Origin: Neokomagataea thailandica NBRC 106555
Lineage (GTDB): Bacteria > Pseudomonadota > Alphaproteobacteria > Acetobacterales > Acetobacteraceae
Length of the DNA: 64,000 nucleotides
NCBI RefSeq assembly: GCF_001598495.1
Contig: NZ_BCZB01000004.1
Span: 62,001 to 126,000 of the forward strand
Reading direction: 5' to 3'
Shown: positions 47,299 through 54,810 of the stretch, piece after piece
Position numbering within the stretch: position 1 is the first letter of the stretch
How the letters are laid out: each line of letters starts with the position of its first letter
Notes under the pieces: generated by a model
The model's input: the letters and a program-made list of their open reading frames with translations, nothing else
Told to the model about the DNA's origin: nothing
Databases searched by the model: none
Made by a program: the position numbers and the translations under genes

Positions 47299-48761
47299 TC
47301 CCTCTGTCTTCTATGGGCCGTTTGGTGCGGGGTGGAGAGCGGCTGTCTTATGGGCATTATGCGGTGGATGCCTCACAATGGCAGGCGTTATGGCATATGT
47401 CTGCAGTGGCCTTGCCGATGTTGTCTTTTTGGGCGGATGAGCTGCGAGCTTATGGGCTGTTTTTAGAAGGGGATCAGCCCCTTTTGGTCAGCACGGCGAT
47501 TGATGACAAACGTTATGTCGGGCCATCGCAGCGTTATCCGGTGGCGGAATGGGGAGAGCGCGTTGCGTTCGACTTGTATGGTGTTGAGGCCATGGACGTT
47601 CCGGGGGATGGCCGCTCTGCATTGGATGGTGGGGCATGGGATATTACATGGCCATTAGCGCAGCGCCCGGGGCCCGGTGGGAGCCATGGTGGAGCGTTGA
47701 AGGCATCTAAGGCGCCATTTTGGGTTGATGGTAATGGTGTGAGTGGCGTTTTTGGCTTGGTGCCTGATGGGCAGCAGGGGGGGATTTGCGCTGAACAATG
47801 TGAAGCGGGGCTCGGGCACCGGGGGGTTATAGCGCAGCTTTTGGGGCGTACGCCGGATGAAGCGATGGGGCTTGTTTCTCGAATGTCTGCGGGGGGGTAT
47901 GTGGCGTATCCTTTGGCCTTGGCGCGGGCATTCATGCAGGCCGAAGGGCGCTCTATTGAACCGGCTATTCGTGATGGTTGGATGGTCCTCCTCGAAATTG
48001 AGCGTATTTCGGTTCATTTGCATGATGTGATGTTAACGGCGTGTGCGATGGATGCGGGCGTCTTGGCGGCGCATTGCACACATGCGCGTGAAGCGCTAGC
48101 GCGTGTTTGTGTGGATCATGGGGCGACGCGGCGTTTGACGGATATGATCCGCAAAGAGGGTTATCGGCGTGGGGTAGAAATCGTGCCTTTGGCGCAGGCG
48201 GTTCTGCGTGAGATGAAGCCGCGTTTATCGAAGTTGGCGCTTTTGGTGGATGTCTATGCACCGCGTTTAGCAGGGCTTGCTGTCTTACCTGTTGATCTTG
48301 CGCGGGGCCTGGCTATTGGCGGGCCGTTAGGGCGGAGCAGTGGGCGTAGTCTCGATTTGCGGCGTGCTGAAAATGGAATGCGGCTCGATGCTCTGCGCGC
48401 TACGGGAGCGAGTGAGGGTGATGCGCGGGCACGACAAGCGGTTCGTATGACCGAGATGTTTGATTCTTTGCGTTTGCTCGAGCGTATTTTGAGTAGTTTT
48501 GGTTTGGGGGATGCGGATGAGGCTTATCCCGCGATTCCTCAGGCCATCCATCAAGAAGGGCTCGGCGCAGCCGAGGCTGCGCGTGGTGATGTGTGGGTTT
48601 GGGTGCGCTTGAAGGAGGGGCGGATTGACGCAGTGCATATGCGTGACCCGGCTGTGCCGGTCGTGGCGGCATTAGGGCGTATCATGATGGATATGGATGT
48701 TACGATGATGCCGTTGGCCTTACGTTCGTTGGGCCTCTCGACGGCTGGGGTGGCGCAATGA
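47295..48761 (+). CDS. HyfG/NuoCD-like large subunit lacking the NiFe-site cysteines
   Basis: 488 aa. Residues about 1-125 resemble NuoC (YPVAEWGERVAFDLYG), fused to a NuoD/hydrogenase-large-subunit domain with GLGHRGVIAQLLGRTPDEA, as in HycE/HyfG. In NiFe hydrogenases the metal is held by an N-terminal RxCGxC and a C-terminal DPCxxC motif. Here they read R196-M-S-A-G-G201 and D451-P-A-V-P-V456: all four cysteines are gone, so no NiFe centre can form. The ATG at 47295 overlaps the upstream stop; an upstream in-frame start is less likely. Confidence 0.85.
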   Translation: MIPLSSMGRLVRGGERLSYGHYAVDASQWQALWHMSAVALPMLSFWADELRAYGLFLEGDQPLLVSTAIDDKRYVGPSQRYPVAEWGERVAFDLYGVEAMDVPGDGRSALDGGAWDITWPLAQRPGPGGSHGGALKASKAPFWVDGNGVSGVFGLVPDGQQGGICAEQCEAGLGHRGVIAQLLGRTPDEAMGLVSRMSAGGYVAYPLALARAFMQAEGRSIEPAIRDGWMVLLEIERISVHLHDVMLTACAMDAGVLAAHCTHAREALARVCVDHGATRRLTDMIRKEGYRRGVEIVPLAQAVLREMKPRLSKLALLVDVYAPRLAGLAVLPVDLARGLAIGGPLGRSSGRSLDLRRAENGMRLDALRATGASEGDARARQAVRMTEMFDSLRLLERILSSFGLGDADEAYPAIPQAIHQEGLGAAEAARGDVWVWVRLKEGRIDAVHMRDPAVPVVAALGRIMMDMDVTMMPLALRSLGLSTAGVAQ

Positions 48762-49237
48762 AAAGCCGTACGGTTAGCCTGATTAATGCATTTTTGGATG
48801 TACGGCGCTGGCGTGCGCACGCTCCTGCGGGGGGAGGGCATCACCTGCCTATTAGTCTGTACTTTTTGGAAACAGGCAGTTGTGAAGGCTGTGCTATGGA
48901 GTTGGAGACTTTATGCGGTGGCGCTTATGCTTTGGAACAGAATGGCTTTCGGCGCGTTTTGCAGCCTGAAGATGCAGACTGGCTGTTAGTGACGGGGGCG
49001 GTATCGCGCCGTTGTGCCGAGCGGTTGGATCATGTGTGGCGAGCGATGCCGGCAGGCAAGTCGTTAATTGCGATTGGTCGGTGTGCAGTCGATGGCGGGC
49101 CGTTTGCTGGGGGATATGCCACATTAGGCGGGCTGGCAGGATTGACGCGTGTGCAGCGTTCTGTGCCAGGGTGCCCGCCCGAACCAGCCGCAATTTTGGC
49201 TGCATTGGTCGCATTCCGGGAGGGGAAAGCAGCATAG
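48758..49237 (+). CDS. HyfI/NuoB-like small subunit with intact [4Fe-4S] cysteines
   Basis: 159 aa, related to NuoB and the hydrogenase-4 small subunit HyfI. Four cysteines match the cluster ligands of this family: C42 and C45 in GSCEGCAMELE, C109 in IGRCAVDGG, and C139 in PGCPPEP. So an N2-like iron-sulphur cluster can form even though the partner large subunit has no NiFe site. Last gene of the cluster, ATGA-coupled to the large subunit. Confidence 0.87.
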   Translation: MKSRTVSLINAFLDVRRWRAHAPAGGGHHLPISLYFLETGSCEGCAMELETLCGGAYALEQNGFRRVLQPEDADWLLVTGAVSRRCAERLDHVWRAMPAGKSLIAIGRCAVDGGPFAGGYATLGGLAGLTRVQRSVPGCPPEPAAILAALVAFREGKAA

Positions 49238-49359
49238 TCGCGGTAATTTGTCCGGCAAAAATGCTTTCCAGCCCTTTCAGAGTGCACCAGATCGTCGCAT
49301 AAGCGGCATGTGTTTTTTTACCAACCGACGTTTGGACCTTTCAGGTAACGGGGTACACG

Positions 49360-50295
49360 ATGGCTGATTATCGTCTTGGCATCGATCTTGGTGGAACGAA
49401 GATCGAGATTGCAGCGCTTAACCGACAGGGTGATTTGGTCCTGCGTGAGCGCATTCCTAATCCGGGTGTTTATCCCGAAATGGTTCTGGCTATTCGTGAT
49501 TTGGTCGCGGGTGTGGACCACCGTCTTGGCTCTGTTCCGAGCCATCGCGTGTCGGCTGGGCAGCATACATCTACTTTGGGGATTGGTATTCCGGGGTCTA
49601 TTTCTCCGGAAACTGGCTTGATCAAAAATGCGAATGCAACCTGGTTGAACAATCAGCCTTTTGGTCAGGATTTAGAGTCTGCTTTGGCCCGCCCTGTGCG
49701 GACAGAAAATGACGCGAATTGCTTTGCCTTGTCCGAAGCTGCGGATGGTGCAGGGAAAGGTGCGACAACAGTTTTTGGTATCATTGTCGGCACAGGCATG
49801 GGCTCCGGCATTGTAAACCGTGGGCGTGTGTTGGAAGGGCAGCATCATATTGCGGGTGAGTGGGGGCATATTCCACTGCCATGGCCAGCGCCTGAAGATC
49901 AGCCGGCACGCGCCTGTTTTTGTGGCAATACCGGCTGTATGGAGCGGTATTTATGCGGTCCAGCTTTAGCTGCGGACTGGTTGGGGGAAGGTAACCGTAA
50001 TACAGCCGGTATTGAAGATGCCGCGAAGAACGGTGACCAAGCAGCGATTGGTGCTCTGAACCGCTATATGGAGCGTTTTGCACGCGCCTGTGCGTTGGCA
50101 ATTAACTTCCTTGACCCGAACGTGATTGTTGTCGGTGGTGGGATTTCAAACCTGAAGTCACTGTATGAGCGTGTGCCGCCGCTTTTGGCGAAGCATGTGA
50201 TTACCCCAACCTGCACAACGCCTATCGTGAAGAATATTCACGGTGATAGCTCTGGCGTGCGTGGTGCAGCGTGGCTGTGGGATGTGACTGAGTAA
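49360..50295 (+). CDS. ROK-family sugar kinase (fructokinase-like)
   Basis: 311 aa. The ATP-binding motif GIDLGGTKIEIAAL, the catalytic Asp region RTENDANCFALSEA, and the ROK zinc motif CFCGNTGCMERYLCG (about 185-198) are all visible, with EWGH in GEWGHIPLPW. ROK kinases phosphorylate fructose, glucose, mannose or N-acetylhexosamines; a fructokinase is common in acetic acid bacteria. The substrate cannot be fixed from sequence. It stands alone after the Hyf-like cluster. Confidence 0.9.
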   Translation: MADYRLGIDLGGTKIEIAALNRQGDLVLRERIPNPGVYPEMVLAIRDLVAGVDHRLGSVPSHRVSAGQHTSTLGIGIPGSISPETGLIKNANATWLNNQPFGQDLESALARPVRTENDANCFALSEAADGAGKGATTVFGIIVGTGMGSGIVNRGRVLEGQHHIAGEWGHIPLPWPAPEDQPARACFCGNTGCMERYLCGPALAADWLGEGNRNTAGIEDAAKNGDQAAIGALNRYMERFARACALAINFLDPNVIVVGGGISNLKSLYERVPPLLAKHVITPTCTTPIVKNIHGDSSGVRGAAWLWDVTE

Positions 50296-50306
50296 GAACG
50301 CGTTTG

Positions 50307-50328
50307 GCGGGGTTTGATGGCCCCGCTT
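50307..50328 (+). terminator. Possible terminator after the ROK kinase
   Basis: 6-bp GC stem (GCGGGG / CCCCGC) with an 8-nt loop and only two T residues. Weak. Confidence 0.45.
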
Positions 50329-50419
50329 CCACCTGCTGAGGTTTGCTTTCAGCAGAGAGATGACCGTGGGTCTATTATGTGGGCGCGTTGATTGCTTTTG
50401 CGCTCATATGTTGAGTGCC

Positions 50420-50445
50420 AACGCCCGCAGAATTATGCGGGCGTT
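50420..50445 (-). terminator. Hairpin overlapping the pssA stop codon
   Basis: 10-bp perfect stem (50420-50429 with 50436-50445) with a 6-nt loop that contains the pssA stop codon (TAA on the minus strand). On the minus strand only two T residues follow, so termination may need another factor. Confidence 0.55.
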
Positions 50446-51326
50446 TCATCATCAATGCGTTCACTCATTTCTTCTGCGGCTTGACGTAAGCGGCGGTAGG
50501 AGCGTTGTGAAAACGGCATCATGATGATGTAGAGCACGCCAGCGCCTGCGAGTGCTCCCCAAGGATCAGCGACCAGAAAGCCTGTATAAAGCCCTGTTCC
50601 GAGTAGGAGGGGTAAGACAAAACGTGATGGAACTTTAAAGTTTTTAAAAGACCATACGGGCACGGTTGAAACGAGCAAAATCCCGGTGAATGCAAGGCAT
50701 AATGCCGAGACCATGGGAGAGTGCGCGAAGGCTGCCAAGCTCGGTATTTTTAGGCGGTCCGCTTCTAAACCTAAAAAAATGGGGAATAGGACAATGCCCG
50801 CTCCAGCAGGTGCAGGGACGCCAGTGAAGAAGTTGGCGGAGTAATCTGGTTTATCGTCATCATCGAGGGCGGCGTTAAAGCGAGCTAAGCGCAGCGCCAT
50901 ACAGACGGTGAACATCATGCAGGGAATGAAGGCGTAGCGTCCCGCATTTTCAAGGGACCACATGAGCAATGCAAAAGAAGGCGCTACGCCGAAACAAACG
51001 AAGTCTGACAAGCTATCAAACTCGGCACCAAAGCGTGATGTGCCGCGGAGAAGACGGGCAATGCGGCCGTCTAGTCCATCAATGCACGCGGCGATAAGTA
51101 GGGCAATCGCGGCTTTTTGAAAGTTATGCTCCAGTGCAAAGCGCATGCCGCTTAAGCCGGAGCAGAGCCCTAACATGGTTAAAATGTTAGGGATGAGACG
51201 GTTAAAAGACGGGCCGCGCACACGCACGCGTGCAGGACGCCCCATGCGGCGGAGGCGACGGCGGATGCGCCGTTTCTGGCGTGGGGTTTGTGTATCGTGC
51301 ATGGGCGCGGCGGCGTCCTGTTTCAT
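50433..51326 (-). CDS. pssA: CDP-diacylglycerol-serine O-phosphatidyltransferase
   Basis: 297-aa membrane enzyme making phosphatidylserine. The CDP-alcohol phosphotransferase motif D-x2-DG-x2-AR-x8-G-x3-D-x3-D is complete in DGLDGRIARLLRGTSRFGAE plus FDSLSD. A basic Arg-rich N-terminus of about 45 residues precedes the helices. The ATG overlaps the psd stop by 1 nt (TAATG), so the two steps to phosphatidylethanolamine are co-expressed. Confidence 0.95.
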   Translation of the reverse strand: MKQDAAAPMHDTQTPRQKRRIRRRLRRMGRPARVRVRGPSFNRLIPNILTMLGLCSGLSGMRFALEHNFQKAAIALLIAACIDGLDGRIARLLRGTSRFGAEFDSLSDFVCFGVAPSFALLMWSLENAGRYAFIPCMMFTVCMALRLARFNAALDDDDKPDYSANFFTGVPAPAGAGIVLFPIFLGLEADRLKIPSLAAFAHSPMVSALCLAFTGILLVSTVPVWSFKNFKVPSRFVLPLLLGTGLYTGFLVADPWGALAGAGVLYIIMMPFSQRSYRRLRQAAEEMSERIDDETPA

Positions 51327-52003
51327 TATAAGCGGGCGAGGACGGTTTCACCGCCGGTCATGGTTTGGCCTTTTTCGACCAAGGGTTCGATTCCTGCTGG
51401 CAGGTATACATCGGTGCGTGAACCGAAGCGAATTAGGCCAAAGCGTTCACCCGCTTCGACGGCATCTCCTTCGTTGACGAAGCACAGAATGCGGCGCGCA
51501 ATCAGGCCTGCAATCTGGACCACGCCGATATTGCGGCCATCAGCTAAGGTGAGGCGTAATTCATTACGTTCGTTATGCTCGGAGGCCTTGTCGAGGCTGG
51601 CATTTAGGAATTTGCCAGCGTGATAGGCAACTTTCGTGACCTTACCGGCGGCTGGCATGCGGTTAATATGTACGTCCAGAACAGAGAGGAAGATGGATAC
51701 GCGCCAGACTGGTGTGTTTCCCATTTCCAATGCTGTTGGTGGTGCGACGAGAGAAATGCCCGTAACGCGGCCATCTGCTGGGGCAATGACCAAGCTATCA
51801 TCTTGTGGCGGGAAGCGGTTCGGGTCCCGGAAGAAGTAGAGGCAGAATGCTGAGAAAGCGAGGCCCGCTTTGCCGAGAGCGCGTGTGCAGCGCCAAGGCG
51901 TCAGGCGACCAAGAAGTGCAACGGCTGCACCTGCTGCGAGGAAGGGGGTCGCGGCGCGATGCGGGGGCGACAGGACGAGCTTAAAAGATTGGATCAAAGA
52001 CAT
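51326..52003 (-). CDS. psd: Phosphatidylserine decarboxylase (short type)
   Basis: 225 aa; makes phosphatidylethanolamine. The pro-enzyme self-cleaves at a Gly-Ser bond to form a pyruvoyl group; here the site is in LIRFGSRTDVYLP near the C-terminus. The short length and this motif mark the archaeal-type/PSD-B-like class common in Alphaproteobacteria. It precedes pssA. Confidence 0.93.
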   Translation of the reverse strand: MSLIQSFKLVLSPPHRAATPFLAAGAAVALLGRLTPWRCTRALGKAGLAFSAFCLYFFRDPNRFPPQDDSLVIAPADGRVTGISLVAPPTALEMGNTPVWRVSIFLSVLDVHINRMPAAGKVTKVAYHAGKFLNASLDKASEHNERNELRLTLADGRNIGVVQIAGLIARRILCFVNEGDAVEAGERFGLIRFGSRTDVYLPAGIEPLVEKGQTMTGGETVLARL

Positions 52004-52035
52004 AGGTCACTCTTTGGCGTTGCTGAGCGGGTGGG

Positions 52036-52761
52036 TCAAGACGCGGAAGGATCCTGTTGGCTCCATGCTGCGGCGGTAATCTGTCGGGCCGAGGGCACAG
52101 CTTTGTGCGATACGGCTAATGGAAGGCCAGCGTACAGGTTCTTGCGCACGACGAGAAGATGCAGGCCAGCACAGGGCGAAGGCAGGTAAGTGGCTAGGTA
52201 TTCTATCATACGGCCAGAACTGTGGGTGAGCATGCAGGGGGGCGCGATGAGGGTTGAACGTTTATAGTCTGTTTTAAAAAGATTTTGCGTAAGAAGGCGT
52301 TGAATTTGTTGAGTGCTAAAGGGTGTGCCGTGCCCGAAGGGTGTTCGGTCCGAATGAGCCCAAAGCCCTGAACGGTTGGGAATGACGAGGATGAGGTGGC
52401 CGTCATCGCGCAGGCTTTTCCATAAGGCGCGGAGAAGCTCTGAGGGGGATGGTGCAAATTCGAGGGCATGTACCGCAAGAATAAGAGGCACGGAGCAGTC
52501 ATCGAAAGGAAGTCGTGTTGTATCGACGATGCAGTGTTTTTGGCCTGCTTCTTGGTGAGATGGGGGTGTGAGATGTGCGAAAATTGTGTTGTCAGGCAAA
52601 GCGCGCCGATAGGGGGTGGCATGGCCAAGTGCGATGGCCTGTTGGCAGGGTGGAAAAGGTAAAGACTTGATGTGCCGTTGGAGTAGGGTTTGTACCCTTT
52701 GTCCAACCGGGGTCCTATAAAACGCAGAAATATCCGGGGTGTGGAGCCTGTTTGTCTGCAT
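52036..52761 (-). CDS. SAM-dependent methyltransferase (class I, type 11)
   Basis: 241 aa. The segment DTTRLPFDDCSVPLILAVHA matches the D/P-F-x-D-x-S-F motif of type 11 methyltransferases, and ALWKSLRDDGHLILVIPNR follows. The first glycine-rich SAM loop is poorly conserved (AIALGHATPYRRAL). It lies head to head with gloB, a conserved alphaproteobacterial arrangement, with about 40 nt between them. The substrate is unknown. Confidence 0.83.
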   Translation of the reverse strand: MQTNRLHTPDISAFYRTPVGQRVQTLLQRHIKSLPFPPCQQAIALGHATPYRRALPDNTIFAHLTPPSHQEAGQKHCIVDTTRLPFDDCSVPLILAVHALEFAPSPSELLRALWKSLRDDGHLILVIPNRSGLWAHSDRTPFGHGTPFSTQQIQRLLTQNLFKTDYKRSTLIAPPCMLTHSSGRMIEYLATYLPSPCAGLHLLVVRKNLYAGLPLAVSHKAVPSARQITAAAWSQQDPSAS

Positions 52762-52802
52762 ACGCTTTATGTAGCGTTTTACGGTGGGGAAAGGAAATAA
52801 TC

Positions 52803-53513
52803 ATGTCTTACAATGTGCAGGGAATCCCTGTTTTGAGTGATAATTATGCGTGGTTGGTGACGTGCCCTGAGGGGCAAAGGGTTTTGATTGATCCTGGCTC
52901 TGCGGAAGAGTGCGCAAAGGTTTTGGCAGATGGGCGTCTCGATTGGATTTTATTGACGCATCATCACGCTGATCATGTGGGGGGCACGGATGCGCTGCGT
53001 AAGCGGTATGGGGCCCGTGTGATTGGCGCCGAAGCACCAGCTATGCCGCGATTGGATACAATTATACGCGGTGGAGAGACGTTAGAACTAGCGGGTTTGA
53101 CTGTGCAGGTTTTGGCCACGCCGGGGCATGCTGTTGGGCATGTTTCGTATGTTGTGCCACAGGTTCCAGCGCTATTTTGTGGTGATGTGTTGTTTAGTGC
53201 TGGGTGTGGGCGCCTGCTTGAGGGGACGGCTGCGGAGTTGTTTGCGAGTATTGCTCAGTTCGAGGCACTACCCGGTGAGACATGGGTGTGTGCTGGGCAT
53301 GAATATACGGAATCAAACGTTCGTTTTGCGCGCCGGGTAGATCCCGAAAATACGGCTTTAGAAGCGTATGAAGCAGAAGTACTGCGCCTTAGAGCAGAGG
53401 GGCGTGCAACTTTGCCGGTGCGTTTGGTTAGTGAGCGAGCGATTAATCCTTTTGTGCGCGCAAAAACGGTTGAGGAATTTGCTGCGTTACGGCGGGCTAA
53501 AGATGTGAGTTGA
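52803..53513 (+). CDS. gloB: Hydroxyacylglutathione hydrolase (glyoxalase II)
   Basis: 236-aa metallo-beta-lactamase-fold enzyme that finishes methylglyoxal detoxification by hydrolysing S-lactoylglutathione. The metal motif THHHADHVGG is at 52-61, further ligands are in TPGHAVGHVSY, FCGDVLF and CAGHEYTESN. The ATG at 52803 has AAAGGAA upstream. Confidence 0.95.
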   Translation: MSYNVQGIPVLSDNYAWLVTCPEGQRVLIDPGSAEECAKVLADGRLDWILLTHHHADHVGGTDALRKRYGARVIGAEAPAMPRLDTIIRGGETLELAGLTVQVLATPGHAVGHVSYVVPQVPALFCGDVLFSAGCGRLLEGTAAELFASIAQFEALPGETWVCAGHEYTESNVRFARRVDPENTALEAYEAEVLRLRAEGRATLPVRLVSERAINPFVRAKTVEEFAALRRAKDVS

Positions 53514-53590
53514 AGAAGGTTACGGGGTTTTTAGTGCTCAGACACGCTGAGTGCCGCATAGGGTTGTGATGTTAGGCGAAGGAGTTTTCT

Positions 53591-54010
53591 ATGAGTGTGT
53601 CTGTGATGAGGCTGCGGCTCGGTGTGTTGGGGGGGGCTATTCTGTTTCTTATGACGCCGGTGATTGGGGCGCATATACGGAGTGTGCCTCCGTCTCAGCA
53701 GAAGGCCATTAATATGTTTGTTTCCCCTCATATTAACGGCGATTTCGCTGAGCAATCTGGCCATTATATGAAGAGTAGTGTGTCCTCTGTCTATGCCGCT
53801 CATGGGCCGACTTTGCATTATACGGCTATTGGGCAAGGGGTGCAGATGTGGAAAGCTATGACGCGTGATAGGACTGAAGATCATTCATTTCCGGATGGAA
53901 CACCTATGTTGCACGACCCTATGACGGGAACTGCGATCGGACAGTTCGGGGCAGCTTATTTTATGAGTGGTCCAATGGGAACGGATGGTATTGCTTCTCA
54001 CGGCAACTGA
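53591..54010 (+). CDS. Secreted protein of unknown family, copy A
   Basis: 139 aa with a signal peptide (about 1-27, GVLGGAILFLMTPVIGA). Not a family I recognise. It shares a clear pattern with the next gene: NxFVxP, then PxLHYTxxGxxVQxWK, then PDGTxxLHDPxTGxAIGxFG and AYxxxGPMG. Both mature proteins are small, probably periplasmic or secreted, and lack cysteines. No enzyme motif is visible. Confidence 0.75.
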   Translation: MSVSVMRLRLGVLGGAILFLMTPVIGAHIRSVPPSQQKAINMFVSPHINGDFAEQSGHYMKSSVSSVYAAHGPTLHYTAIGQGVQMWKAMTRDRTEDHSFPDGTPMLHDPMTGTAIGQFGAAYFMSGPMGTDGIASHGN

Positions 54011-54167
54011 AATAAATACTCCGTAACTGCGTGAAAACGTGAGAATGGCAGTGGTCTATGTGTATTTTTTGTTCACGTTTAAAGAGTATACTATTGAGTA
54101 GGTGAAGTTATTTGATGTCTATGCGTTATTGAATGGTTGTGTTGCGCGTAAAGGGAAGGGGAAAGTC

Positions 54168-54587
54168 ATGTGTATACGTGGTTATGTACTATGTTTTACT
54201 CTTTTTTGTGCAGTAAATTGTGCCAGTATTAATCCGGTTTTGGCGCGTGGGCATACTATTGGATTGAAGCGTGGGAACGCGATTAATACTTTTGTGGAGC
54301 CGATGGTGACGGCCCATTTTATTGATGGCGGAAAGTTAAATTTACATGAGAATGTGGTGGGGGAGCGTGTGCTGGTTCCTCCGGCCTTGCATTACACGTG
54401 GTTGGGTAAGGTGGTGCAGTGGTGGAAACGAAATGTGGCCGCGGCGTCAGCTGAGCCGTCACTGCCGGATGGAACGTTGTTCCTGCATGACCCTGTGACA
54501 GGGGCCGCTATAGGGAGATTTGGTGAGGCCTATGTGATTGCGGGTCCTATGGGGAGCGGTAGTGCAGGAACCCCGGGCGGACATTGA
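54168..54587 (+). CDS. Secreted protein of unknown family, copy B
   Basis: 139 aa, the same length as copy A. The ATG at 54168 follows a GGGAAGGGG ribosome-binding site and opens a signal peptide ending near NPVLA; the open frame upstream has none. The mature part aligns with copy A along its whole length (INTFVEP, PALHYTWLGKVVQWWK, LPDGTLFLHDPVTGAAIGRF). The two are tandem paralogues, much diverged, with about 160 nt between them, so they may have separate promoters. Confidence 0.75.
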   Translation: MCIRGYVLCFTLFCAVNCASINPVLARGHTIGLKRGNAINTFVEPMVTAHFIDGGKLNLHENVVGERVLVPPALHYTWLGKVVQWWKRNVAAASAEPSLPDGTLFLHDPVTGAAIGRFGEAYVIAGPMGSGSAGTPGGH

Positions 54588-54594
54588 TGCCAAT

Positions 54595-54627
54595 AAAAAA
54601 CCCCACTCTTCGCAGAGTGGGGTTTTT
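54595..54627. terminator. Bidirectional Rho-independent terminator
   Basis: 9-bp GC-rich stem (54601-54609 with 54614-54622) flanked by A and T runs on both sides, so it can end both the secreted-protein gene (plus) and the cyd operon (minus). Confidence 0.93.
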
Positions 54628-54630
54628 CTT

Positions 54631-54786
54631 TTAGTGCATGCCGGAGAAGATAATTTTCTTCAGCAATTCAGCAGTGCAACTCACGACGACGACGCCACCA
54701 ATCCAGAAGACAAGAAGCCAGCCGACGCGTTTTAGCCAACTGAAAAAGCCTTTTCCTTGGGTTGGGCTTCCATACTCAATCTTCAT
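54631..54786 (-). CDS. Small DUF2474-like subunit of the bd oxidase
   Basis: 51 aa, too short for most gene finders. It starts at ATG 54786 with GCAGGAGC 7-8 nt upstream, 24 nt after the cydB stop. The sequence has one membrane helix and the pattern WLKRVGWLLVFWIGG, which matches DUF2474, the small protein that accompanies CioAB-type cytochrome bd oxidases, rather than CydX (which starts MWYFAW). It probably stabilises the oxidase. Confidence 0.82.
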   Translation of the reverse strand: MKIEYGSPTQGKGFFSWLKRVGWLLVFWIGGVVVVSCTAELLKKIIFSGMH

Positions 54787-54810
54787 CGCGAGTGCTCCTG
54801 CCGAGTGGCC

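Noticed and set aside
43468-49237. A functional NiFe hydrogenase-4 or formate hydrogenlyase
   Set aside because: The large subunit has no cysteine at any of the four metal-ligand positions, and ferredoxin-like subunits and maturation genes are missing from the window.
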